Source of the DNA: Meandrina meandrites
Lineage: Eukaryota > Cnidaria > Anthozoa > Scleractinia > Meandrinidae
NCBI GenBank assembly: GCA_963693305.1
Contig: OY855905.1
Location: forward strand, 42,165,895-42,229,894
DNA length: 64,000 nucleotides
Direction of reading: 5' to 3'
A program made the position numbers and the translations under genes. Numbering within the stretch: position 1 is the first letter of the stretch; each line of letters opens with the position of its first letter. The notes under the pieces were generated by a model. The model did no database searches. It had not been told where the DNA came from and saw only the letters and a list, made by a program, of their open reading frames with translations. Below are positions 42,908-54,900 of the stretch, piece by piece.

Positions 42908-45900
42908 ACATGAAGTACTGGTTAGTATGTTACATACTCAGACAGTGTAAATATTAAGATTTTTCCGTTTGTTGGTGCTAACCTGTTTTCCCCCTTTTTT
43001 GCAGACCCTGCCCGGACCACTTGCTGTATTGCAATTTTAGATTTGTTTTGTAAATTATTGTTTAGTTCGCGTCGTACAACAACAAGAAATGTTTTAGCAT
43101 TAAACTGTATACTTTCTTCATGTCTTGTATCGTTGTCTTGTGCTGCTGAAAATCTATAACGCCTTTTTTTGGCTTTTAGCCACTGAGACTGCTTAATTGT
43201 CTTTTCTTGTATGGAACCATATCTTTGCGGGTTTTAAGTCCGAAATGCGGGAACGAGTATTACTGGTTCGACTCAAATACAGGACAGGTTTCAAGTAAAG
43301 AAGTAGGGAAGGCGTCGAGAATTCGCGCGACTTGTTCCACTTAGTCGCATTGAAAATAATTCTGTTCAGACTACAAAAGGCTACAAAAATACTTCAAAAT
43401 CCCTTTACAGCCCTCGATAATGCGCTTTTTATCTTGTACACAGCCAAAGAATCGAAGGCTCTGGAGTCGAGAATGCTTGTTGGTTTCAGATAACATGCGC
43501 GGACTAGCTTTATTTTGCAATGAACCTACAAGCCCCCATCTCCCCGCTCTTCGGTTATAGGCCTATCTGTCGTTTTCTTACCAACATTTCTTTATGAACT
43601 CAATATCGTCCACAGATAGAAATGGCCAATGAACTAGTTTTCAAATAAAGTACAGTGCAAGCTTCTTTCTGAACGCTTTCCTTACATCGCATGTAATCCC
43701 GTATAAAGTTTAATAAGACCATAACTGCATAACCCTAATGAGTTGCCGGTTTTTACCATCATTTATCATATCAGTGCCCTGGTGGCACAGAGATTCCTCG
43801 CCCCTCGCTCCGGTTGACAGCCACTAGGCGGGCCAACTCCCAAAAAGTTCCAACCTAGTTCCTCACTCTATCTTTTAAAAAAGAACATAGCAAATTTTAA
43901 TGTGCAATACCGTAAAATTCCGGTTATAAGCCCTGGGCTTATACAACTTCGTAAGGGGTTTTGGGTGGGCTTATACGCGGAGGGGCTTATATCCGGGAGG
44001 GCTTATAAGCGGAATAATGTTTCGAAAAGAGCCATGGTAGTGTTGATCGAAATACTTTTTTTAAGTTAAAAGTCACAATAATGTAACATTTAGCCCCGTT
44101 CAGTATTATCATCCAGCAGAGGGGGGCTTATATCCGGAGGGGGCTTATAACCGGATGTATTTTTTTGTTTCCAGTTAGATGGGCCTATAACCGGGGGGGC
44201 TTATAACCGGAATTTTACGGTAACTAGGGAAGTACTTTTATTCTGCGTGACAGATTAAATAAACGTCACGCGATGCATGCAGAAGCGATGACGTTTCACA
44301 AGGGTTCTTTGATAATTTTCAGGACATTTGTCAAAAAATTAGGGTACATAAAAGTAACTGACAACTTCTGTGCTGAATGATTGTTCAACAAAAATTGCGT
44401 TATCTTGGCGTGACATACGATATACGATGCAAGGTCAAACGCTGTCTAAAATTGTTTACACCTTTTGTTTTAAAGAATGGAGAGATTTCTGTTTACTAAA
44501 TCTTATAGAACGCATCAAATATAATTTGTTTCTTTCGTTTATGCTTTAAATTAGTCCTTTCTAACGGCCCAGGAGTATTTTGCTTTGAGTTCTATGCGAC
44601 GATTTCTTGTTGAGTTGACTTGATTTCTTTTCCCAGTATTCGGTTCGGTTGATCACAACAGGCAACAGACAACAGACAACAACAGATCCTGTCCACTCGC
44701 ACGGCGAGATTAATCGATCACGTCATCGTCATCGCTTAAAAAAAGGTTTAAGATGGCTCACCCTTTCAACAGATGTTTCAAAACTGCTAATAATCGGTTG
44801 CTTCGTCTGCAGTCACGACAGACATCACTTCTTAACTTTATGCCAAATTTATTCGATAACTGATAAAGTGCAACACTCACTGCAGACTCGAAATCTCAAT
44901 TTAACAGCTACAAATGAAATAAGGTTTGCCGATCGGTGATGATACAAGCTGCAAAAAAATATCTTCCTTTGCCAAAAAACAAGATGGCGGATCTCAAAAA
45001 GAATACAAACAATGCACCTAGTTCCCATTGCTCTTCGGTTCAATTCAGGGAGTAATCGTAACACCGTAACACCAAAAATTCCATAAATTCCATCGCTTTT
45101 CGCTTTACAGCATTAACCGATGACGTCATAAAATGACGTCATCGCTTAAAAACCTATCAAACTTTGACAAACATGAAGGAAGACTAATATTGCCAACAAT
45201 GTATTATTCTCGTTGATTCTCGGCTGAATCAGTAGAAGAAATGGCCAATCTCGCTACGAGGAGCTGTTTTTTTCCTTGTTCCACGCTTTGCGCCAACAGA
45301 ACTATTTCTCAATGCGCGCACGAAACTGTACGCTCGCGCGAGACCTTTGCTAACTTCAGCAATGCGCGCGACTGAATCTGCTGTCGTCAGATCAGTTCAA
45401 AATCGCTTCCCAAAACAAAACGTGCAACCTCTGAACTGTAGCTTTATAAGGACAAATTATGGCGATTCAGCCATCAGGTAGGTACTATTTTTGAAAGGTT
45501 AGCCGGTCATTTACATGTACGCCAGCTAAAGATGATGCTTTGAAAAACAATCAACACGTTAGATGGGTCTGAGCTCACAAACATCTTAGTACTGCGCAAG
45601 AAATAACGATTTTTTTTTTTTGCAAATCCACTTGTTTGAGATTGTGAATTTTAGTCTCGGCCGGTCACTGAAAACCAAAGGCCTTTCTCTTTTTGTTTGT
45701 AACCTGCTTTGTTAATATGGTCAATGAGCTGCTCAATGCAAAAATGATTCTTGACCGTTGAAGTGTCGCGCAGAAATCTATTTTGTAGTTTCCAGGCTTC
45801 ACGCAATTTTAATTCTGGTTTCCATGGCATGACGCAACGTAGCAAAACAATCAATTACCAAGCGCATTGTCATAGCAACTACTCAGATTGGAAAATTTCC

Positions 45901-45940
45901 GATTTCGTGTTGAGCGCTTGCTGAAGCACGGCGTAAAAAC
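42908..45940. other. Intergenic region ILF2 to coiled-coil gene
   Basis: About 3 kb. It contains the ILF2 3' UTR (a candidate non-canonical ATTAAA signal at 43099), a TA-flanked element (43910-44220), two TGACGTCA octamers 13 bp apart (45121 and 45134) and an A/T-rich stretch. Frames at 44649, 44849 and 45651 have no recognised domain. Confidence 0.5.
43910..44220. mobile_element. 311-bp TA-flanked MITE (CCGTAAAATTCCGG ends)
   Basis: TA followed by CCGTAAAATTCCGGTTATAA, and TTATAACCGGAATTTTACGG followed by TA. The interior reiterates GGGGCTTATA(T/A)CCGG five or more times. Ends and TA flanks fit Tc1/mariner-type insertion. Confidence 0.75.
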
Positions 45941-48854
45941 ATGGATACTTCGTGGTTATCAGAAACTTCGAGCGAGATGTTTAACTATTTGTACGACCAT
46001 ATAACAGGCGACGAAGAGACTCCAAGAACTTCCAGTTCTTTGAGTGCTCTTTCTAAAGGATTTCGGATCACTGATCTGCCGACAAATGATTATGAGCCAC
46101 TTGAGAATTCACCCGTGGCCAAACAGGTGGGCGTTGCCTTTTCATTGCGCGCTTGTTCCGATAAACAATTCGTCGACTTTATCGCATTTGGACGCTTAAA
46201 GAAACTTCAACGCCCTAAATAAGAACAATTGTTTCAAAGCGTACAGTTATTAAATACTTATATTTCTTGTTTTCCCGGAAGAAGATAAAAAGGCAATGGA
46301 TCTAAGGAGCGAATTTCCGAAGACAATTTTCGTGAAGGATTCAAAATTGTACCGAAATGGTATCATTTGAGCCGTTTGTTGATTATTTGTGTCTTTATTG
46401 CGGGTGTTGTTTTTTTGTGTGATCAATTTGTAGGGAGCAGAGAAAGAAATAGCGCGCTCACGGAGAAAAACCTCAGTTGTGACGCATCCAATCTGTGTTC
46501 AAGAGGTTTTCTAGAATTTGTTTTGTTTTAAGACGTTAGCTATTCTATTGCCAATTTTGTGAGATTTAAATTTTCAAAGAATCAAACAGTCACATTTCCC
46601 AAGCAAATAAGTTATCGTTTTTCTTCTAAACAGAGCATAAAATATCCAAACGGAGCATTCTTAATGTTGTTGAGGTTTGTTTAAATACGGCACGTGGAAA
46701 ACTGGTATAGCTCCAAATTATTTCTAAAAAATCGTTAAGTTTTGCTTCCCGCAAGTCAACTCTGAAATTAAACCGTGTTTACATTTTTTTCCTCCTAGCT
46801 AAAGAGAGAAAGTGAACTCAAAGATAAAATTGCTATTCTCGAGGCGGAATGTAATGGTGAGTTCTAAAGATAGTTGTTAATGCTTCGATACCACTGTCTC
46901 TACATATATTGTTTGTAGTTTACGAAAGCTTACGTTCAGACAAAACTTGAAACAGTTACGAAGACCTCAATTTTATAAAACAGCTGTTAAGATGGTGGCA
47001 AACGAGTACACAATGTTGCGGACTCATTGTTGCTCATGATGTTTCTTGGGTGGGCAAACGAGCGGGACACAAAACATTTGTTTTGTGTCCATGCCGCGCA
47101 AACGGGGAAACATTTGTTGCGGACACAAAATGTTTCTGACAAAAATCAGAAACATTTTTGTGTCTCGGGCACAAAATTTGTGTCCGCAACAAATGTTGCG
47201 CGCACGGGCAAACATTTGTGTCCGCAAAACTGCAAAAAATGTGTCCGCAACATTGTGTCCTCGTTTGCCACCACCTTTACTGAAAACATTGACATACATG
47301 CATATTGAGAGGATGTTGCATGCTTTCATTAACATGTCAATGCCACATAGCCTAGGAAATCCCATACTAATTTAGGGACACAAATTTGCTGTCTTCAATT
47401 TTCCTTGCAAAATCACTTTTCTTTTAGATAAAGACCAGCAGATAAAGAAAGTAAAAAAGAATGCCTTTGTGGCAAAGGGAAACTTTCTTAAGAAGAAAGC
47501 TGAAGTAGAAAAACTTAACAACGAGCTACAATCAGTCAGAGGTAAGTAAACAGGACATATGCAATTGACTACCCTCGGTTATTCAATCCACCGTACGCAA
47601 AAAGATGGCGACTGGTACAAAACCTATAATGCTTAGCGCGCGAAAACTGCAAAAACGCTCATAAAAGCGCGCAGAAAAGCTCTTAAACCTTGAAACCCAG
47701 CATGAACAATGTTGTTGGTACGTGGATGAATTTTGCAAGAAACATAGCTTTCTGTACGCAGGCCTTCCCAAAACTCGGCGGAAATTAACGCCAGCTACAT
47801 CTACACATTTTTTTTTTGGCTACCTGGGGGGTCCTAACTAAAAATGCACATTCAAGAAATAAGAGCAAATTTAATACTTGACAGTAAAGAAACTGTTTTA
47901 TCTTACTGTTTTAATTAAAACGTTCTTCTTGGTATATTTTCAGCAAATGAATCGACGTTGCGGGAGACAAATCTTTCTCTTAATCAAGAACTACAGAAAC
48001 TCCAACAGAGTCTGGAGAACACTCAACTTGTGCCAGATAGGTCGGAGATTAGCCAGCCGGCATGTGTTTCTCAAAACATTTGCTCACTCAACCGTCAACT
48101 GGCTGACTACAAAGCTGAACTGGATAAAAAAGTTAGAGAGAACAAAGGTAAGTCGTATTTTTATAATGAATAGATAAAATGTATTTAATTATGAAGGCTA
48201 AAAACAAACTTGAAACTGCTTGAAAATCGTACCTTTCACACCGTTCACAGCGGCACATGCATTTATAACTCACATATGGGAGTGCCCCCCCCCCCCCCTC
48301 CCCATCGGGAGTCAACATTGTACTTTCTCGTCTACCAAGGGACGTCCAAATTCAACTGAAATAAAAATGAATTTAACACTAGACAAGGAAGAAATTCTTT
48401 CGTCTTTGTGTTTTAATGAAACTACAACAAGGTGAAGTACAGTTAACTTGCGCCACATATGTTAGAGATCAATCAGGAATGTGCTTCTGAGAAATTGTGC
48501 ACTGACCAGTTAACAAGCTGATTACAAATCAGCTAGCTGATTGTTCAGTGCACAATCTCGTTCGATAAACAAGCTAGGGAAAACCAGACGTTAATTTATT
48601 TTTTGATGTCAGTTCCATTTGGGTTATCAAATGGAAGTGACCACAAAAAGTAAGTTTTTGTTAGACTAGCCGGAACGATAAAATGTGTTGAAACAAACTT
48701 TTATTAGTTATAAGTTGGCGGAAACGAAGTCAAACAGTAAAACAAAACAAAAAAATGAACTGATAAACCAACAATAAATGGCCGTTTTTATACCAGAGAC
48801 GCGTTACCCGTCTGGACGAGCTTCGGCAAACATTTTGTAATTCGTCCGGTTATC

Positions 48855-48885
<31 letters not shown>

Positions 48886-48965
48886 GTTACCCGTCTAGAC
48901 GAGCTACTTTTCGAAACGCGTCTTGAACGACGAATTTCGAAAGGTAGCTCATCTAGACGGGTAAC

Positions 48966-48996
<31 letters not shown>

Positions 48997-51900
48997 GATA
49001 ACCGGACGAATTACAAAATATTTGCCGATGCTCGTCCAGACGGGTAACGCGTCTCTGGTATAAAAACGGCCAATGAATAAATATCTATAGAAGATTAAAG
49101 GGTTTCTGACATTAATTCTAATCTGAATAATAATAAGAACTTTATTTAAGTGTCAGGGTAGGTATTTAGCTTACAGAAGCTACTTGGGGACACTACTACG
49201 TTACAATATATTAAGATTTAAAATATACAGTTAAGAATACGAATTAAGAATTAATTGGGTACACTAGGCTACTTTAGAATATATTAAAATTTACAGTGTA
49301 CGATAATTTACTATATTAAAAGCGATAATTTACTATGTTAAGAATTAGGATGGATAAATAAGAATGAATAATTTAAAAAACTGTTTCTAAAATTACGAAT
49401 ACAATATAATACAAGAGAGGAATAAAAATTGATATTTAAGTGAGTAGTTTAAGAATTAAGAAGTGCATATGAGACAGTTTGAACACCCATCCTCGATTAG
49501 AGCACTGAGGTCTTTGTTTCTAATATTCTTTCTAAAGTTACCGACGGTCAGTCTATTTTTGTCAATTGCGCTCAGTTTTGACCAAAGGTAAGGACCAAGG
49601 TATCTAATGGAGTGTTTTCCATAACGGACTGAAGAGAAACGAGGCAGATTGAAGTCAGCGTTTCTAAGAGAATAGCCCTTGTTCGAATTTGTAAAAAGTT
49701 CCGTTATGTAGTCAGGTACAAGGCCGTTTTTCACTTTGAACATTAGGATCGCGATATCCTGAAGACGTCTATTGTGAAGGGAGGGTAGCTTAGCACGGCT
49801 AAGAAGAGCATCGTAGGTGTCTGTCTTGGAGTTGAAGATGATTCTTAGCGCGCGTTCTTGTACTCTTTCAAGCTTGCGCCTGTCAGAAGCTTTGCAAAAG
49901 TGCCAAACTGTGTGGCAGTATGTTAAATTTGGGATTATTGCAGTTAGATATAAGTGGAGCTTAGTCTCGCATGAAATGAGATTACGAAGTCTTGCTAACA
50001 CACCCACTTTTTGGCTGGCCTTCTTGCATATGTCGCTGACATGATCGCTGAAGGAGAGTTCGTCATCCATTTTTATTCCAAGTATCTTCAGGCTCCTCGT
50101 CGGTCTAATTTGTTGATCGTCAATTGTCAGGGTACACGTGTCCTTTGCATTCTTGTCACCCCGTTGAGGTGCCATGACTAGAATTTGGTATTTGTTCGGA
50201 TTAGCTTGGAGAAGGTTGGCCTTGTACCATTGTGATACAGTTTTTGTTTCATTCTTGAGGGAAGAAGCTACAGATTCGATGCGTGTTCCATTGAAATATA
50301 CCTGGTGGTCGTCGGCGTACATAAACAAATTGCTGGTATGCACGTTTAGGGATAAATCGTTTTGGAACAGGTTCCACAGCAACGGTTCAAACGATGAACC
50401 TTGAGGACAGCCCCTTGACTGGTCCTTCCAGGAACTAGTCACACCATTAATTTTGACTCGATTTTTTCTTTCTTGAAAATAGGAACGCATAAGCTCTAGA
50501 GATGTGTGAGAGAACCCATACGCCTCAAGTTTCTTTATCATGAGAGCATGATGAAGAGAGTCGAAAGCCTTGCTCATGTCCGTTGACAAGACTGCCACGC
50601 ATTCCTTGTTGTCCATAGCTTTTTTCCAGTCCTCTGTCAAACGTATGAGATTGGTCTCGCAGGAATGCATTTTCCTGTAGGCTGACATTTTGCTATACAT
50701 CTCTGAGTCAGTCTTATCACTGATTTGCTTACTGAGCAGAGATTCAAACACTTTTGCTACAGAGTTTAGAACTGTTATGGGTCGGTAATTAGCGCAGTTA
50801 GTCCTGTCATCCTTTTTAAAGACTGGGGTCCACACTCCCATCTTCCAGCCGCGTGGCCACTGTCCCGTACTAATGCAATTGTTAAAAAGCCCTGTCAACG
50901 GGGCTGCAATGGCTCCGGCAGTTAAGTTAAGGATTTTTGGCGAGATTTCGTCCCATCCCGGTGCTTTGCTAGTGTTTAACTTTCTAAGTTCATTCTCGAC
51001 TTGGCTGTGATTTGTCTTTTCGAATTGAAAGTGAGAGTCATAGAAAGCATGGCGGATAGCTTTAACGCTTTGATGATTGTTAAAGTCTTGTTCGGTCAGT
51101 TTTAATACATGTTGACCACCGATATCATTTGCCATTGTGGAGAAATAATCACCCATCACCTCCACTACAGATTGTTGATCTGTAACAATATTCTCATTGA
51201 CTCTTAGGGAAATGTTTGTGACCTGTTTTCCTTTTGAGCGTAGGAATGGGTTGAAGGTCTTGAAGAAATCTCTAGGCTTAGTTTTCAGCTCGTCTGACTT
51301 TTGTGTCCAATAATTTTTGATTGCTTTTCTCCTTTCTCTGGTGGCTATGTTGCGCCATTTTCTCTTAAGCTCCCAGTTTTCAGGGGAACGGTTCCGCGCA
51401 TAATTTTGTGCGTACTTTCGTTTTTGTCTTATGGCATTTTTCCATTGGCTGGTCATGTACGGCACATCCTTCTCCCTTACTCTAATTTTCTTCCTTGGAG
51501 CGTGTTCGTCTAAGACACTATTAAGCAGGGCGGCCAAGTAGTCATATTGATCGTCAGGTGAGTCAAAAATCTCCCCAACGCACCACGGGGCAATCGAGAG
51601 GTCATTGTGAAGCAAATCTTTGTCTACGTTTTTAAGGCTCCTGAAAGACACGGTCTTACGCCTGTGCTGATATATTGATTGTGTTATGATTCCATAAATG
51701 AGATGGTGGTCACTGATCTCAGGATTAATTGCCCCGCATCGCTTGAAAAGTTGAGGTTTGTTTGTCAGTATCACATCCAGTAACGTCTCAGACGTGGGCG
51801 TAACCCTAGTTGGTTTGGTAATCAGACATTGCAGATCGTGCACTTCCTCAAGGTCTAACAATACTTTTCCCTCTCTGCGGTCTGGTCGTAGCCTATCCAT

Positions 51901-54900
51901 ATTTAGATCACCCGTGATGACAATCGCCTGCTTCTTTAAGGAGGCCCACATGCAGATATCGTTCAGTTCTTCCTCTACCGCTACAAAATATTGGTGGTTT
52001 ACTTGCTTGACCTTCGGAGGCCGATATATTCCGATGAATAGCATGTCGAGATTTCCCAGTCTGACCTCAACAGCTAGGGCTTCAAAAGTCTTATACGTCT
52101 TAGGTAGTTTCAACTCTTTCGAGGATATAGTCGAGTGAAAGTAAGCCAGAAGCCCGCCACCTCCTTTTTTCCTGTCACGACGATACATGTAGTATCCTGG
52201 TAAATTGAATTGGTCATTCGGATACGACCCGTCGATTTTGGTTTCCGAAATGAAGACAATGTGTGGTTTCGCTTCGTCACTGATACTCTTCAGTTCTTCA
52301 AATTTGTTCTGCAGGCTATTAATATTTAGGTGAATAAGAAGAACCTCGCTTGGTTTCTCTTTTCTCCTACTAATGAACTGATTGAACTCCGAGGTGTTAT
52401 CTTCGTTATCGATATCGCAAGTGTCAGCCATTTGTTGATTTGCATATTTTCTTTCCTTCGAAGCTTCCAGAATTCGGTCAATAGAGTCCATTTCTTCGGA
52501 GAAGAATGAGTCACTAAGTCTCGGCAGTGAGCACATTGGACATGTCCAGTCTAGATTAGGTTGGTCGAGGTAGAACTTGAAAGAAAGCGTTGACATATGA
52601 AGGCATTTGGCGTGGAACCAATGTTTACATTCGGAACACAAAATGGCATTCTGATTGTTTCGAACACTTTTGTTGCATTCTTTACAAGGATATTTAATCG
52701 GGCCAGGGTTTGGTTGAATATCGCCGCACAACTTGAGCCGTTGGGGGTTGAACCTACAACGTTGGTCTGTGGAGTGTGGTGTCGAAGACAAAGCGAAAGA
52801 TCGCCCACGACAGCGAAGTCTTCTTCTGGCGCTTGAAAGATAACCATTCATACCTACTCCAAAAGCAAAGTTTGCATTTAATCCAACATCGTCGTAGATG
52901 AGAAGCTTATCTCGTTGATTGATACCTTTGTAAGAGTTCTTTAAACGGTTATTAGGTGACTCGACGAAATAGACCAAAAGTAGAAGCAAGAAAGTGATGA
53001 ACGTTACGGAGCTTGTCTCCGCGTGTCCTGCCGCCATAATAATACATTGCACAGAAAATGATTGTCCCATGGAAAGTTAGCCGCCAATTACCTACAAAAG
53101 ACGAGAAGATTCGGGCGAAATACTCAGGCTATATAATAAGTATTTTGAATAAATTTATTGACACCAAGCCTTTGTTCGTATGAATGTTTACTTAATTTCT
53201 TGGAATTATTTTGGAACGTGAAATGAATTTGAAACAGTTATCGTCTCAACTTCGCTTCACCTTGCGTAATTCTGTGTTATTATTTTCTGTAGTTCTTTAT
53301 CCCCGTAGTTCAATATGCCTGTGTGGATGTCAATTTCACTTCAAGTTCTGTATTCTTTTGAAAAATTCCACAACAGCATAAAAAAAATTTATCCGCGGAA
53401 TGAATACGACTAAGCTGGAAATCCAATTGTTTTCGATATGGAGAACTCTTCAGATACGATTTTGACTCAAACAGTAAAATGTCTGTGCAATCCAAGACTA
53501 AAGTGTAAATTTAATAATTTTTGAAGGAAACGGCCTACTTTCCCCGTGAAAGTTTCATTCGATTCGAAGTTCAACTGGACGAGCAAAAAGTACAAACTTG
53601 TTTTGAATGAATTTGATCCTCGACGAGAATAGGACAATAAAATGACTTTTTGAGGGAATATTGTTTATTTGCGCCCGCGTAGTGTCATTTGCGGCCCGAG
53701 CGCGAAGCGCAAGGGCCACAAATGACACTACAAGGAAGCAAATAAACAATATTCCCGAAAAAAGTCATTTAATTATCATTATTATCAATATACAAGGCCA
53801 AATAACATCCCTGAACATCCAGATATAAGCTGAAACTAACACATTTAATGAGCTTTACATGTTCAATACTACAAGTACTTCGCGTTGAAAATTTTGTGCT
53901 ATGCTACACTGAGGCCCATGTATTGTAGTGTCTCTGAAAATGAGTGGATAATATATATATACCTCTTATTAATCGAGTTCGAGGTCCGTACTGTAAAATA
54001 CGGACCGAGTTTTGTTCCCGTCGATTTATGGCCCAAGCGCGAAGCGCGCGGGCCATAAATCGATGGGAAAAAAACGAGGATCCGTATTTTACAGTACGGA
54101 CCGAGAACACGAGGTTAATAAGATATTTATTATATCTCTCATTCTGGAGAAAAGAAACCATTTCAAGTCAATCGCGGCTACATTTGAATGACGCGCGCGT
54201 CAAATGCAAGAAGAAAGCGAAATTTATTGGCTTACGAAAACAGTTTGCAGTTGGCTCGCAGAGACGTGAATCCAAACTTCAAACGTTTTAATTTTACGAT
54301 TAATCCGTAAAGCTTCTTTCTGTGGAAAACTGGATACAGTTCAAGATTACTTTGAAATAACTCCTGAAGTGATGTGAAGTTCGATAAACAGAGAAGAACA
54401 ACTCTACTGCGAAGAAAGCGGTGACCGCAAGCAACAAACAATGATTTCGTCGAAAACATAAACAACCGGTAAAAACCTCAGAGACCTCCGTCTACTTTTA
54501 AGCGCTTTGCTGTGTCGTCCTGAGAGGTGTTTGGTGCAGAATTCTTGTTGGAAAATGAGTACACTATCGAACTTTTGTCTGGGGTGAACTCGAACTATCC
54601 GGCCGTTTTCAAAATAATAAGCGGACGTCGTTGAAAATTTGCCGAAGAGATCGTCTACAACAGCAGCAGGTACGTTGTTTTGATTGTTTTGTTCGTTTAC
54701 TCTCGACTAGCCTGCGAATACAACCGCCTCTCATTCGGGGAGCGATGAGAGGCGGCTGTATTCGACAAACTCTCGACAAAACTCTTTAAATCTTTTTCAT
54801 TCAGAATTCGACTTCTCTACCTTTCGGCAGAGAGAAAATTGTCAAGTTTCTGACTTGTGTGATGCTCGAGGTCGGGGACGCTTTCAGTTTCTAAAAGATC

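Noticed and set aside
46634..46674. Exon 3 of the coiled-coil gene starting at AGCATAAAA (acceptor AACAG)
   Set aside because: That start would put a stop at the junction with exon 4. The acceptor two bases later (CAGAG|CAT) keeps the frame.
47024..47375. Overlapping frames on both strands
   Set aside because: They lie in a foldback element made of permuted GGACACAAAATG-type repeats.
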